Shown here: positions 37,713 to 50,627 of the stretch, piece by piece
How the letters are laid out: the number at the start of each line of letters is the position of its first letter
Position numbering within the stretch: position 1 is the first letter of the stretch
From: Melitaea cinxia
Taxonomy: Eukaryota > Arthropoda > Insecta > Lepidoptera > Nymphalidae
DNA: 64,000 nucleotides
Direction of reading: 5' to 3'
Assembly (NCBI RefSeq): GCF_905220565.1
Contig: NC_059419.1
Location: 2,356,001 to 2,420,000, forward strand
Notes under the pieces: model-generated
Databases searched by the model: none
The model's input: only the letters and a program-made list of their open reading frames with translations
What the model was told of the DNA's origin: nothing
Translations under genes and position numbers: made by a program

Positions 37713-39189
37713 CATAAAAGTAAGTGACCGTAAAGACTTATGAAAGAACTTAATTTAGTGAATAGACAAAATGAATTGGTTCGTCTGTTTTTATCATAAT
37801 CTGCAATACCCCTCCTACAAGTCCGCATCTTAAGCGAGATGCTGCAGGACATTCAATAAAATGCCCTATGGCTCGCGGAGCTTTTAATGAATATACTTAT
37901 TGTTTTTTTATCGGATTTTGTTTAATAAATCAATGGGATTGTACACCTTCGGAGCGATGAAAGCACGTTTTTTTCTTTTTTGTTAATGTTGTTTTATAAA
38001 TTTATTAATACAGATCGGGCCATACAGATGTTTGCCGTGGTCTGGGTGTTTGTGCAGTCCTTGTGGGTCTTAGTGCGAGTTCGTGCAATCAAATAAAAGT
38101 AAATTTTTCTTTGTCCTAGTAGGCTTTCTTTACATTTACACTTTATAGTTATAAAGCCTTTTATTGTCGTGCCCATTACATTGAATTTATTCAATTTAAT
38201 TAACATAATATCATAAATAAAAAACATCTACACTTTACTAATTATAGATACTAGCTTATTTGTAACGTAGATTCTGCCGACGAAAGCTTGCTAAAACTCA
38301 ACAGTTACTATTTAACAAAAATATTAAAACATAACACATTTTTTTTGTGCAATATTAGTCATGTATAGCAGAATAGCTTGAGAGAAAAGCGATGAAATAT
38401 AATGGCTTACATTGCTTATATGTAATATCAGGTTTCCAACTATCTACATTATCAATGTTTTGTAACACAGGTACAATAGGTTAAGAGTGAAAAATTAACA
38501 AAAATGCATGTATCCATTCATTATCAAAACTTATGGATTTTTTTTTACTTTTTGTGATAACAACGACATAGCGTAATAATAACAGCACCTCGCTGTTGGC
38601 GCTAGCGATTGGGAATTTCTTGATTCCTCGCTCATGCGAAATGTTTGTATAGACCGGTACGTACAGATGTTTGCATAATTATATAGTCTGCTCTGACACA
38701 TGATACTCATCCTACAGGGGATTTATTACTTACTAGCTGTGCCCGCGACTTCGTCCGCGTGGAATTTAACAAAAAAGCCATTGTTCAGTTTGCAGCGTTA
38801 TAAAATAGGTAAATTTCTAAAATAAACATAGACTAAATTACTCCTTACTACATCAGCTAACTGCCAGTGAAAGTTCCGTCAAAAACGGTCCAACCGTTTC
38901 AGAGATTAGCCGGAACAAACAGACAGACAGACAGACAGAATAAAAATTGTTAAAAAAAATATTTTGGTATATATACCGTGTCATGTCATATTGTACATCT
39001 ATATGCATTTAATAAAAAGCGGTTATTTTGATATTCCAAACACACACTCAAATTGTATTTATTTGTATAGATGTATAGATTTGTTTATTTTTTTATAATA
39101 CCAGCTGACCCAGCGAACTTTCTAGGTTCATATGGTAATATTTTTGTCAAGAGGGTATCGATGTATTTTTAAATCTTTTCCCGACAATA

Positions 39190-39422
39190 ACGCTTCAGAC
39201 TGTAATATCCCCCTACTAGGCCTCTTTCCCAATGTAGGACAAGGATCAGAGCTTCATCCCCTTCCCCGAGGTCCCGTTTATTATCATGTACACCCGATAG
39301 CGATCGTTACTCATAGTATGGAATATATCTGCCAAGCCGCATTAGAGCAGCGTGGTAAATTAAGTTCTGATCCTTCTCCTCCATGAGAAAAGAGGCATTA
39401 CAGTAGGATATTACAGGCTGAA
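39190..39422 (+). mobile_element. SINE body with RTE-like tail
   Basis: Contains TTATCATGTACACCCGATAG, GAGCAGCGTGGTAAATTAAG and ends AGGATATTACAGGCTGAAGC. Similar body or tail pieces lie at 10285-10350, 12785-12890, 20925-21010 and 47585-47705 (all minus), and at 54835-55110 and 60130-60400 (plus, degraded). Confidence 0.55.
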
Positions 39423-42400
39423 GCTTATATAGACTAGTTAGTTACTTTGATCAAGCTACTCGTCCCACATCATACCTTTCGTGAGCGCGTAAAAACAGCT
39501 ATAATTTGCAATAAAAAGCAATCTACCAAGAAAAATAATACGTATATTCTTTAGTTGTATGCGAGAGTTAGTATTAATATTTCATTTAATCGACGTTTTT
39601 AAGGGCTTAGAAAAATAGTATTGAATTGTAGAAATACGTTGCCAGAGTAGCATGTATATTAAGATAAAGTAATATTTAAATAAGAGCTAGGGGTTTTTTT
39701 CATTTGGAACGTGATCAATAATACCTATGGAACCCCCATTTGAAGGATGCAGTTAGGAGTCGAACAACCTGTATATATTTATACAACGCCAAACTTTCAA
39801 CAAATCTCAACTTTCAAAATACAAAAAAATAGGAGCTCGGTTCGACATTCGCAACATCGGTATCCTAGAGAAAGACATATGGACAGTAAATCCTTGGAAA
39901 TCGTTCCGCTCATTGATAAAAAAAGGACCAAAACGAAACGTTTGTGTAGTTTCCGAGATAAACCCAACGAATGGACATTGTTTTATGTTACGCGTGTGTA
40001 GTTGTTTCGAATTTGCGTATTGTTTCTCTACAGCGAACTTTTTTATGCTTTGATAAGCAAATTTCAATATTGTTTACTTGCAAAAAAAAAATATTTATAA
40101 AAATTACTGAAAATTCTAAAATTTTAAGTGAAATAAATTGTGTTTTTTTTCTTTGAAAACTTTTATACTAAAACGAATATTGATATAAAAATTTGTATTG
40201 TGATAATTGATGATAGAAACCGGGACCGCAGTAAAAGAAAGGAAACAGGAATCCTTTCTTAATTTCAGTTTTTTGTTAGCAATAAATATAATGAATAAAA
40301 AAATATTGGATTAAAATACTAAAAATGTTCAATTAATATAACCTATTTGTTTTTGGAACGAAGTGGGTCGTTGCGGAGGAGTGCATCCTAGCAACAAAAA
40401 TGCACGCATAACTTGTAGAGTAAACTGGTGAATGCATGACGAGAGCGTTACGAAAAGTGTGATTGGGCGAGGTCAATAGAGCAAGAGAGAGTGCGAGCAC
40501 ACATTTTCTTTTTCACTTTTTCTCATAGCCAGTTACGTTTCGTATATCTAAGACAGATCGCAGGCCTATTGTGAAGGCCTATTGCTACAGAAGTTTTACT
40601 TCAGTCGTGTGGTCTAAAACACACTTGTTTTTTATAACGTACATAAAAAAGTAGAAGAATAATAATTTAATAATTGTGTCTTTACAAATGAAATATCACG
40701 AATCTTTTTAAAAACTTATCATATCCTGAAAGAAGCCGAAGAATTTTTTTAACCGACTTGAAAAAAGGGAGGAGGTTACCTAATTCGACCGTATATTTAA
40801 ACTATTGCATAGCTTCTATCGCGGGCCTTGAGCGCGGGGACCGAATCCAGAAATTTCGTAACGAAAAAACCTCACGCTCCCCACTCCGACGGGCACGAGG
40901 GGTGGCTTGAAGGCCGTGCATCGTCTAACGTCGTTTCAGTTCGGCAGTCTTCGACACGGCGTTGTGTGCGTGCGATTAGAATATTTATAGAGTAATACTT
41001 ATAATATAGCAAACTTATGTTTCTTATTTCAGTTATCATAAACCTATAGTTTCAATGATAAATATTCCTCAATAACCAACAGCTACTGTAAGATAATAAA
41101 ACCCACATGTATTGTAAAATAATAAAAATATTTTAAAAAATATTAACTTTTTATTTATTTAATAAAATAAAAAAAAATTGTTTTCTTATAGGTCACCACG
41201 CTCAAAAAGTGTAACTTGAATTAATATCAAAGAAAAAGAAATACTGCATAAATAAAATAAATAAATAATTATAATTGCATAAGTTGATACAAAATGCTAT
41301 GCAATAGCTTTACCGCGGCAGTCCCCGAGTGCCACACGTCTTTTTTTTTAATGTATGTTCAGGGATAACTCCGTCATTTATGAACCGCTTATGATAATTC
41401 TTTTTTTGTTGGAAAGAAAATATCCCTAGTTTGGTACCATGGTAAGGAAACCAGGATCTAATAATGGAATCCCAGAGAAATAGAGGGAAACTCTCGAAAA
41501 TCCGAATAATTTTTTACTGGATGTACCGATTTTGATGATTTTTAATTTAATCGAAAGCCGATGTTTATCATGTTGACCACATGATAAACATCGGCTACAT
41601 TTAATTTTCATCGAGATCTGATTACAACTTTTAGAGTAATATTTGATAATACGTATTTACTTGACTATTTTTTCGTCTACCTACGTTGTATTACTTGTCG
41701 ATATAATTGAAGTCGATTTTTTTTCGTTTGCCTGCAAACACAATTATTCTTAAAACATTTAAACTACAATAGTGATAACCCTGGTTTGATTCTTCGACCT
41801 TTCATTCGGATGTTCAATTCGTGGGGTCGTTTCGACCCCATCGGCCGAATAAGTGTTAATTTGTATATTTACATTAACACATTTCGCTCCACGCAGTATT
41901 TATGATTTAGAAGCGCAGCCGTCTCTTATCGCAGTGTATTTGTTGACCTTATCTCTCGTCTTTCTACGAACGCTCTATGCTAATATTAATACAAATATTT
42001 CGTACCTCCGGCTGTTATATTGTAACTATTCACTCATTTAAATTGGTTATAAATTATTTATTGAAAATAATCGGTGAAACAAACTGTGATACTGTGATAT
42101 TTTAAATTTATATATACATACTAGCTATGCCCGCGAAGTCGTCCGCGTTGAATTTAACAAAAAAGTTATTGTTCAGTTCGCACAGTTATAAAATGAATAA
42201 ATCTCTAAAATAAAAGTAGCCTAAGATACTCCTTATTATATCAGCTATCTGCCAGTGACAGACTCGTCAAATTCGGTCCAGCCGTTTCAGAGATTACCCG
42301 GAACAAACAGACAAACAGACATGCGGGTAGACAGACAGACATGCGGGTAGACAGACAGACAGACAAACGTAAATTGTAAAAAATGTTGTTATGGTATATG

Positions 42401-43470
42401 TACCGTGTATGATGTATAGCATCTTAGCATTTAGTAAAAAGCGGTTATTTTCATATTACAAACAGATACTCCAATTTATTTATTTGTATTTTTTAATGTC
42501 TAATTGGTATCGAGTTAACAAGACAATATATCAAAGATAAAAAACCTAATACGACTGAATACGCTACGACTTATAATGGTGAAACCGTAAATATACATAT
42601 AATACAAAACCGCAAGCGATGCTGCTTACCCTACAAATTTTATAAAAGAGAAAATTTGGATTACTCAAACCACTGGAAAGCTTGGTTTTTAAGCTGATGC
42701 AGGTTAAGAACTCATAGGCTAATTTTCATCAGGATAAGATCGTAAATCACGCAAGTGAAACCGCGAGGACCATTTAGTTAATAAATAATAAAACAAAATC
42801 CGTTAAATGAAATATTTCATTGTAATTTTCATTGTTTATTTCTGTCTGTCCAGGAACGTGATCCCATGACCTGTGCATGTTGCCTTAACGCTGACCTCAA
42901 GGTCACATCGTCCTTAGCGTCGCTATCTTGTAGTACTACGGTAATAATTGACTGTATCTGATTGTGATGAATCAGTATTATTTATAGGAATTATCATTTA
43001 TTTGTTGTTCCCAGTTTCTTTATATTTAATTATAGGTAACTTACTTAAAGTAATATTTAATGGTTAAAATCATTGTTTCGTCTACTCGTATGTTCTTCTT
43101 AGAAATTTATAAAAAAGTTGCTTTTCTTGGCTTCAATGGATGTCAGGATTTTTCTTTAAAGCCTCTTTTCCTCATTCTCAGTGTTAGCGTACTTGACATG
43201 GTCGAGGTGATTTGAGCATGATTAAGATGAAGTAAAAAATTTGATGCAAATTTTAAAAAGGTTCTTTAATTTTGTGATCATTGCCAGTTCGTTTATCGTA
43301 CAATCTCCTTCATTTCATAATATTTTTCTTTTAGGTTTGAATTTTAATCTTATTTTTTTATCAAAAAGAACTATTCTAGACCTCAACCTATGTATGCACT
43401 TTAACTGAACCTACTTTTAACCAATTTGGATTTTGATTTGAATTTGTATTAGTACTCAACGTGTTTTTTT

Positions 43471-43640
43471 AACAGCAGCGTCTTCGGTGCGACAAAGCCA
43501 GCCCTACGGTCACCAACCCAACTTGACTTGCCCAGCGTGGTGACTATGGGCAAAACACATGAGTTCACGCCATTTTTGGTGTAAACTTGTGGAGGCCTAT
43601 GTCCAACAGTGGACTGTGATAGGCTGTAATGATGATGATG
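43471..43640 (+). mobile_element. 5'-truncated LINE-derived element
   Basis: Starts at GCAGCGTCTTCGGTGCGAC and runs to the LINE tail and an ATG repeat. It has a small duplicated CTTGACTTG stretch in the 5' part. Right of it, sequence resembling a degraded SINE body follows. Confidence 0.65.
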
Positions 43641-44215
43641 TGTTTTTTTTAAAGTTTTAATTAAATGAACGAAAGGTCGAAAACTACATGCAAAGATTCT
43701 ACTACTGGATATCTTTTCCATACAGGAGAAGGCTTGATCCATCAGTCTGCTGCACATATTTATAGTTTCTGGGGCAGACTTTTCAAAGTGATCTCCAAGA
43801 CACGGTAAGGAAGGACACAAACTGACTAGATACTAATGAAATATACACACAACTACACTAAAATGAAAAATTGCAAGAGTAGTAGATATCGCAAAGTTAA
43901 GATTTCTAAGCATATATGGTTCAACTAATTATGTAAATAAAAGTTCTGACAGGATATTTGTTCTGTAATTATTATTTGAATGTGTATGTCATTTTATGTT
44001 ATATCTTAGTGACGTAGCCGGTGTGATAATAAATTTTCCATTTTACGTTTGGATTGTATTAAAAAAATAGCTAATTAGCCCTAATTTCGCTCATTGTACT
44101 ACACTTTATCATGTTTTTTATGTACAATTAAGTATAAATTTGATGCCGATTACTTATTATTACATACATTGTACAACTTACAATTGAGATCTTTATTTTA
44201 AATTATGTTATGGGC

Positions 44216-44460
44216 TTACTCTTGACCCCAGTCTAGCTCTAGAGCAGAGACGAGGATGGAGGACGATGGAGCGAGTTGGCCCAGAAGAAGCCTGTTCACT
44301 CGCGCTTTAAACATGTTTGGGTTGTATGAACTCGGAAATACAGACGCCGGCAGGGAATTCCACTCCTTGACTGTGCGCATTAAAAGATCATAGTAATCCA
44401 CGGTTCTGTATCGTAAAACATGAGCAAAAAAGCAGGAAGCTACTTCCCCCTTCTCCCACT
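44216..44460 (-). mobile_element. C-terminal remnant of a non-LTR retrotransposon ORF
   Basis: Minus-strand reading gives A-H-V-L-R-Y-R-T-V, then R-T-V-K-E-W-N-S-L-P-A-S-V-F and F-K-A-R-V-N-R-L-L-L-G before a stop. This is the characteristic C-terminus of a LINE reverse-transcriptase protein from a clade other than RTE. Everything upstream is lost. Confidence 0.7.
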
Positions 44461-44504
44461 ATTTACCTTATCAGCCCTTTTTATTATACAAATTTGAAAA
44501 TAAT

Positions 44505-47128
44505 AATTGTGTTTGCTCGCAAACGAAAAAAAAACCGACTTCAATTACATCGAAGAGTAATACAACGTAGATCGACAAAAAAATAGTAATACTTTGTTCG
44601 TATTCCATATAACGCGACATTATAAAATTGTAGAATTATATAATGTTCTACTGTTATTTCTAACATTTTGTTAGCGATTGTAGGCAGAAATTTCATAAAA
44701 GGCCCGTCGTCGATTCGCGCGAAGCGCTGACATCGCTTATTACGGCGGGTTTTTTAGTTGAAGCGGATTTATATTGAATTACGGTTTATGTCTTTTTTAT
44801 TAAAAATATGTAATGTTCATGTTTTCACACAGCTCCGATGCACGACTGGAGTTTACCCCTTCAGATCAACTGTCTAAATAGGCACAAAAAGGCTTACTAG
44901 TCTAAGAAATATATTATTACTATATCAAATTGTAAATAAATGAATGCAATAACGCCATTTATCGGAACCTAATTGCGTTATTAGAAAACGTCTGAACGCC
45001 ATCTCTAACAAGGTCATTCGTTCAGTAGATTTTACTGTTCAATTTTTTCATTCCGGGGCCTTAAATGAAAATCGATTCTTAAGGAGAAAACTCCAAAAAC
45101 AGTCAAGTAAATACGCCATATCAGATATAGCTCAAAAAGTTCGAGTCAAATCTCAATTATATTTAAAGGGGCCTACTCAAAGCACTGCCTGCAGGGCCTG
45201 CTTGCAGTTACTGCCGCAGAGGATGTTGCTCCACAAAGCACTGCAAATCATTTACGCGGCATACGTTGTCGTGTTCACTTGTGTTCTCTTTGTCCTTGCC
45301 TAAATTCGTCAGTTTTTATAAATGGCTCCTACATTATTCAAACACCAAAAAATAGCATTGGGTTTGACTGTATTGAGTACTTGTAGCGTTCAAAAGAAAA
45401 AAAGGAAGCACTGGTGTAAAAAAGTTTTATATTTTTCATGTAAAAGTCACATAGCCTGCGACCGCATATCTTTGTTATGATAATGATCGTGGTTAGTTTT
45501 CCAAAGACATGGCAAATCCCTATACAATTAGATTACGTCCCTCCACACGTCTTTTTCTCGCTGGCTCATTTTTCTTGAAGAAAACAGAGCCAAACAAATA
45601 ATATAATAAAACCAAACCAACTAACCACCAACTAACTGATTAATTGCTAAATGACAACCACTGACAAGAGAAACCCCAGGTCAAATAGAGTAGACAAACG
45701 TCGCAATGTACCGACGTAAACAAAATGGTGGTCTAAATCGGCCCGACCGAGCTACACATGTCCCTGATTGCAGTTTACGGAGTGGGGAGATCGTGTGTCG
45801 GGCTGGCAGAACGACACTGCGGCCCTGCGACAGGGTGAACAATTAAAATATCGGCCCTGCATGCATACATACAATACGATCGGCAGTGGCACTGCAAGCA
45901 GGGCCCTGCAGGCAGTGCTTTGAGTAGGCCCCTTAAATGGGACCACATGACAAGCACCACCTATCGATTAAAAAAAGAATCATCGATATCGGTCCACCCA
46001 GTAAAATAGTAATGAGGTTAATATAACGTTGGTCGACGTAAAATAGCCAAGTAAATACCCAGTATTAGCGATAACTCAAAAATTAAAAGCTCAAATATAT
46101 TTATAACGAATAAACTGCTACTCTCTACTCTAGTGGAATATTGTAATTTGATCGATAGTGAACGAAGTAATTTCATAACATTTTGATAGATGGCGTTGTG
46201 GCAAAGTATTGAACATGACCACAGTCGTCTTAACATCGTCATGTAAATACGTGTCATCAAAGATTACTCAAAAATTGCCCATTATATCTCAATCATATTT
46301 AAAACGGACGACATGACAAGTATTAGCTTTTGATTTATACAAAAAAGATCAAAATCAGTGCACCCAGTAAAAAGATATAACGTATAATACAACGTAGGGT
46401 GACGAAAAAACCGTCAAGTAAATACGCAATATTAGATATAACTCACAAATTACGAATCAAATCTCAATTAAATTTGAATGGGACCACGTGACGAATAGTA
46501 GCTTTTAATTTATATAAGAAACGTCAAAATCGGTGCACCCAGTAAAAAGTTATGAGGTATAATACAACGTAAGGTGACGAAAATAATGTCAAGTGAATAC
46601 GCGTTATCAAAGATTAATCAAAAAGTAGTTATCAGATCTCGATAAAATTTATATGTGACCACATGATAAATATCAGCTTTCGATTAAAGTAAAAATTATC
46701 AAAATCGATACACCCAGTAAAAAGTTATTGCGGATTTTCAAGAGTTTCTCTCGATTTCTCTGGGATCCCATCATCAGATCCTGGTTTCCTTATCATGGTA
46801 CCAAACTAGGGATATCCCCTTTCCAACAAAAAAAGAATTATTAAAATCGGTACACCCAGTAGAAAGTTATGTGGTATAATACAACGTAGGTCGACGAAAA
46901 AAGCGTCAAGTAAAAACGCATTATTAGATATAATTCGAAATGTAGTTGTTAGATCTCAAATAAATTTAAATGGGACCAATCGGCACACACCACCTTTCGA
47001 TTAAAACAAAATTTGTCGAAATCGGTCTACCTGGTCAAAAGTTCTGATGTAACATACATAAAAAAAAAAAAAAAAAAAAAAATACAGTCGAATTGAGAAC
47101 CTCCTCCTTTTTTGGAAGTCGGTTAAAA
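44505..47128 (+). repeat. Large CGACTTC-capped repeat array with nested insertions
   Basis: One set of caps (44510 and 47105-47128) encloses about six related units. Several start TAATACAACGTA (44558, 46388, 46559, 46877; first spacing 171 bp). It is interrupted by the 765-bp transposon at 45168-45932 and by an unrecognised ~510-bp insert at about 44588-45098. Confidence 0.6.
45168..45932. mobile_element. Non-autonomous DNA transposon with long inverted termini, nested in a repeat
   Basis: 765 bp. The ends are near-perfect inverted repeats starting GGGGCCTACTCAAAGCACTG and extending over about 50 bp. The host sequence, a copy of the CGACTTC-capped repeat, resumes exactly, with TTAAA on both sides. 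Depending on where the terminus is set, the duplication is TTAAA, TTAA or TAA. TAA would fit a PIF/Harbinger type and TTAA a piggyBac type. No transposase is inside. Confidence 0.7.
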
Positions 47129-50100
47129 ATGGTTTTTAGACGCCGAAGATTAATCAACATCTAGTTACATCCTCAAATTAGCTGGAAGATGTAAAAAAAA
47201 ATTAAAAGTTTATTTATCGCCTACACCCAGATAGGACTGAGGCTCTTCAACTTATTAAAATTCTGATTTCTCGGAATCATAAAACAAGACGAGTTTTAAT
47301 CACCATGTTGCTTCCATCAAGGTTAAAGCTCATATTTCAAAAAGTCAGTCATGAATCAAATTAAAGAATAACTAATTAAAAAGTGATTATTTTTAATAAA
47401 TTCATTCTAACGAAAAAAAAAAATTGAGCAATATTTGCTTATACATAAATGCTTGTTCAAACAAGCATGCATAATGTGTCGTGATTTGCGTGTGAAGAAA
47501 TTTGATCCTAAATGGATATTGGTTTGTTTCGTACGTTATAAAGCTAATTTTAAGCTTCCACTATTGCAATCACGACCACAATCACGATTCAGCCTATAAC
47601 GTCCCACTGCTGGGCATAAGCTTCTTTTCCCTTGTAGGGAGTAGGAGTATTGAAACTTAATCCACCACGCTGCTCCACTCCGGTTTGCAGATATTGGGTA
47701 TATATGGGAATCTGCTGACCATTTTTAAATTGCACTCAGATTAGCACAAAATTTAATTAAGATTATCGACCATTCTCAGGTTTCTTTATGACTAACCTAT
47801 GACCTTACGAGTTGTCTAAGGTAGAGGGCAACGAAGGAGAGGTACTAGAACTTACAAAGACTTAATAGGGACTAGCTCTAAAGTGCAAGGAATACTAGCT
47901 CAAAATTTGTCTTTCTAAGATAGAACTTCAACTTTACAGAAATTCACAGACAAACAATACTAGTCCCAAGTTGTGTATTTATATGGTGAATAAGGTAACC
48001 AGAGCTCCTGAGATTGTACTTTGTTGACAGCAATGGTAGGGTCGGTATCGCGCTTTTTATGCTTGAGGTGTTGCAAACGTTTGTAGGCTACGTTATCAGC
48101 TTACTAACAGGAAGGTCGCGTGGCAATTTAAAAAACAATTCAGTAAATTAGTTATATGAATTAGTTATCTTGTATATTACTGTTATAATTACCTAAACGA
48201 AGATTTATCATGTACATGAATAATTAAACTCACGAACATTCCATACGAAGGGAAACCCTTTATAAGATCTCCATTAACGATTACTCCCTCAACGAACTCA
48301 CAAGCAAGTTCTGAGTTCTCACCGTTTAACAATTAGCATAATCAGGATGAAATCTTTGATAACTTTGAAAATTGTTATATTAATACTGAATATTTATAGA
48401 TTTCTTCATTCCATTAGAAAGAGGAATAAGAATTTTTTGTATAAATCTCAAAATAAATGGTATTTTTATTTAAAGAAATAGCATTTACTATACACATTGC
48501 ACGCCTCCAAGGAAGCTGTGCTTTACTATCACAAAATGAAAAATACGGGAAACATTTACTCTTTAACCTCTATATTTTTTATAAAAATGCATTAATATGC
48601 TATAAAATATAAACTTTTATACAGAATATACATCAAACTACAAATTTAATAACATTCTTTTTTGAATACTAGTACAGTAAATACAGTATAGAATCGTTCA
48701 AATAAAAAAAAATATGTCAACATTTTGGATATGCGGATGATAGCAAAATCACGCAAGAGCCACTTGACGAAATAATCTTTTTTTGAAGTCAGGATATTAT
48801 TAACTAAGAAGTCTATTGAATATGAATGAATGATGAAATGTTTTTAATTTTTTTACTATAAATATTTTTGGTATCTGCCATAATAAATCTGAGATTATCT
48901 ACAAAAACCAAATCAAGTAATCGAACTATGTATTCGAATCGTGTGTATGTACGAGCCTGTCTGGATACGAGCCTTGAAGCTACCCTCCTTACCCGGGCTT
49001 TCATTACCAAGGCACTTTGCCTCCGCGGTCACAATCGAATCATTCAGTCATCGAATCGTTGTATGGCCAATCATTAGTTAATAAACAAGCTACTAGAGAG
49101 CGCTGCTAAGTATTAGCTACAAACGATAGATTAAGTAACATTAGAATCATTCAAGAGGTTAACCAAAGCAATGTACTTGTCATCATAATATTTTTTTTTA
49201 TTCGTTTATCAATTTCTTTTTTTCGCTGTGTGTGAATTTTTCTTTTGTAATCAAATTATTATGTGTTTATGTAGGTATTTGTGTAGGTGTATTTGATATG
49301 TATGTATATGTGTATGTATGAATATATATAATATGTAATTATGTTTATGTCTGATAGTACATATTTTGTGCCCCTATCCCCACTAACAATCAATTCTAGT
49401 CCTCTGCCCAAAGGTTACCTGGAAGAAATCACTACTTTAGCAATAAGGCTGCCTGTTGCAACTAATACAACTTTATAATTTTTGTTCATGAACCAGTATA
49501 ATTATGATGCTGGTACTACTAAAACCCTTGAGAAACTACTGGTACGACTACTGCCTACACTGTCATTAGCACTAGGTAGTCACTTCACAGAACATTATTA
49601 AATTAAAATTAAATTAAAAATAATGGTGATTGCTTAAAAGTACCGACGTATGTAAATTACCGTAAACAAACTCTTTTTCAGAATGTTTTCGAACAATTTA
49701 ATTTTTTTTAAATATTTTATGATAAAAAAAATGTGCTTGATTTGCCTGAAAAAATATCAATACCAAAAATAAATAAAATTTCTATATATTAAATATATAT
49801 AAGTAAACAAAATTTGCTAAACGTGAAGTGAATCTTATGTACGAGTAAGAGCGTACATCTTTATAGATAGATATGCGGTTAAAAAGCGTATTAAATAACC
49901 ATGTTTGTTTTCTATTAAGAAACCCGTTGAAGCAAAATATCTGATCTTCACAGCCACCTTATTTGTCTGTATAAATAGAAAAGTGTTAGCTATATAACGA
50001 GTGTTTAAGTCTTAGGCAATGATAGTTAGACGATACGAGAGTTAAATGTTGTTATCGATTATAAAATGTTATTCAATTTGTAAATAGCTAACGGCAAGTT

Positions 50101-50302
50101 TGATCTTGATTTTTATTGATGACTAGCTGCCTGGACAGACTTTGTTCTGTCATAAGTTAATAATAAAAATTACTTTTATTTAAAAAAAATTTTTACTCTT
50201 AAAACGTTCCGTGGGCTTTAAAACCCTTAAATGGACAATGTTGTTTTTGAACAACATACTAAACATCACAGATAAAATTGACCTTCTTTTAATTTGGAAC
50301 AT

Positions 50303-50627
50303 CATCATTACAGCCTATACAGTCCACTGCTGGACATAGGCCTCCACAAGTTTTCGCCAAAAATAACGTGAACTCATGTGTTTTGCCCATAGTCACCACG
50401 CTGGGCAGGCGGGTTGGTGACCGCAGGGCTGGCTTTGTCGCACCGAAGACGCTGCTGCCCGTCTTCGACCTGCGTATTTCAAAGCCAGCAGTTGGATGGT
50501 TATCCCGCCACCGGTCGGCTTTTTAAGTTCCAAGGTGGTAGCTGTGGAATTATGTTATCCCTTAGTCGCCTCTTATGACACCCACGGGAAGAGAGGGGGT
50601 GGCTGTATTATTTAGTACCGTAGTTAA
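50303..50627 (-). mobile_element. LINE-derived element nested in another repeat
   Basis: Internally deleted LINE derivative in minus orientation. Flanks carry GGAACAT at 50296-50302 and 50628-50634. The surrounding sequence (about 50123-50715) is a Helitron-like repeat beginning ACTAGCTG. Confidence 0.7.

Noticed and set aside
39747..40067. Overlapping frames on both strands
   Set aside because: Neither strand gives a recognisable motif or splice context, and overlap on both strands argues for chance.
42302..42366. Short direct repeats resembling a CRISPR-like array
   Set aside because: They are GACAGACA/ATGCGGGTAGACAG microsatellite units of a dispersed repeat, with no spacers, in a eukaryotic genome.
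43449..43820. 123-codon minus-strand frame
   Set aside because: One half is a LINE-derived element in antisense and the other half resembles a degraded SINE body.
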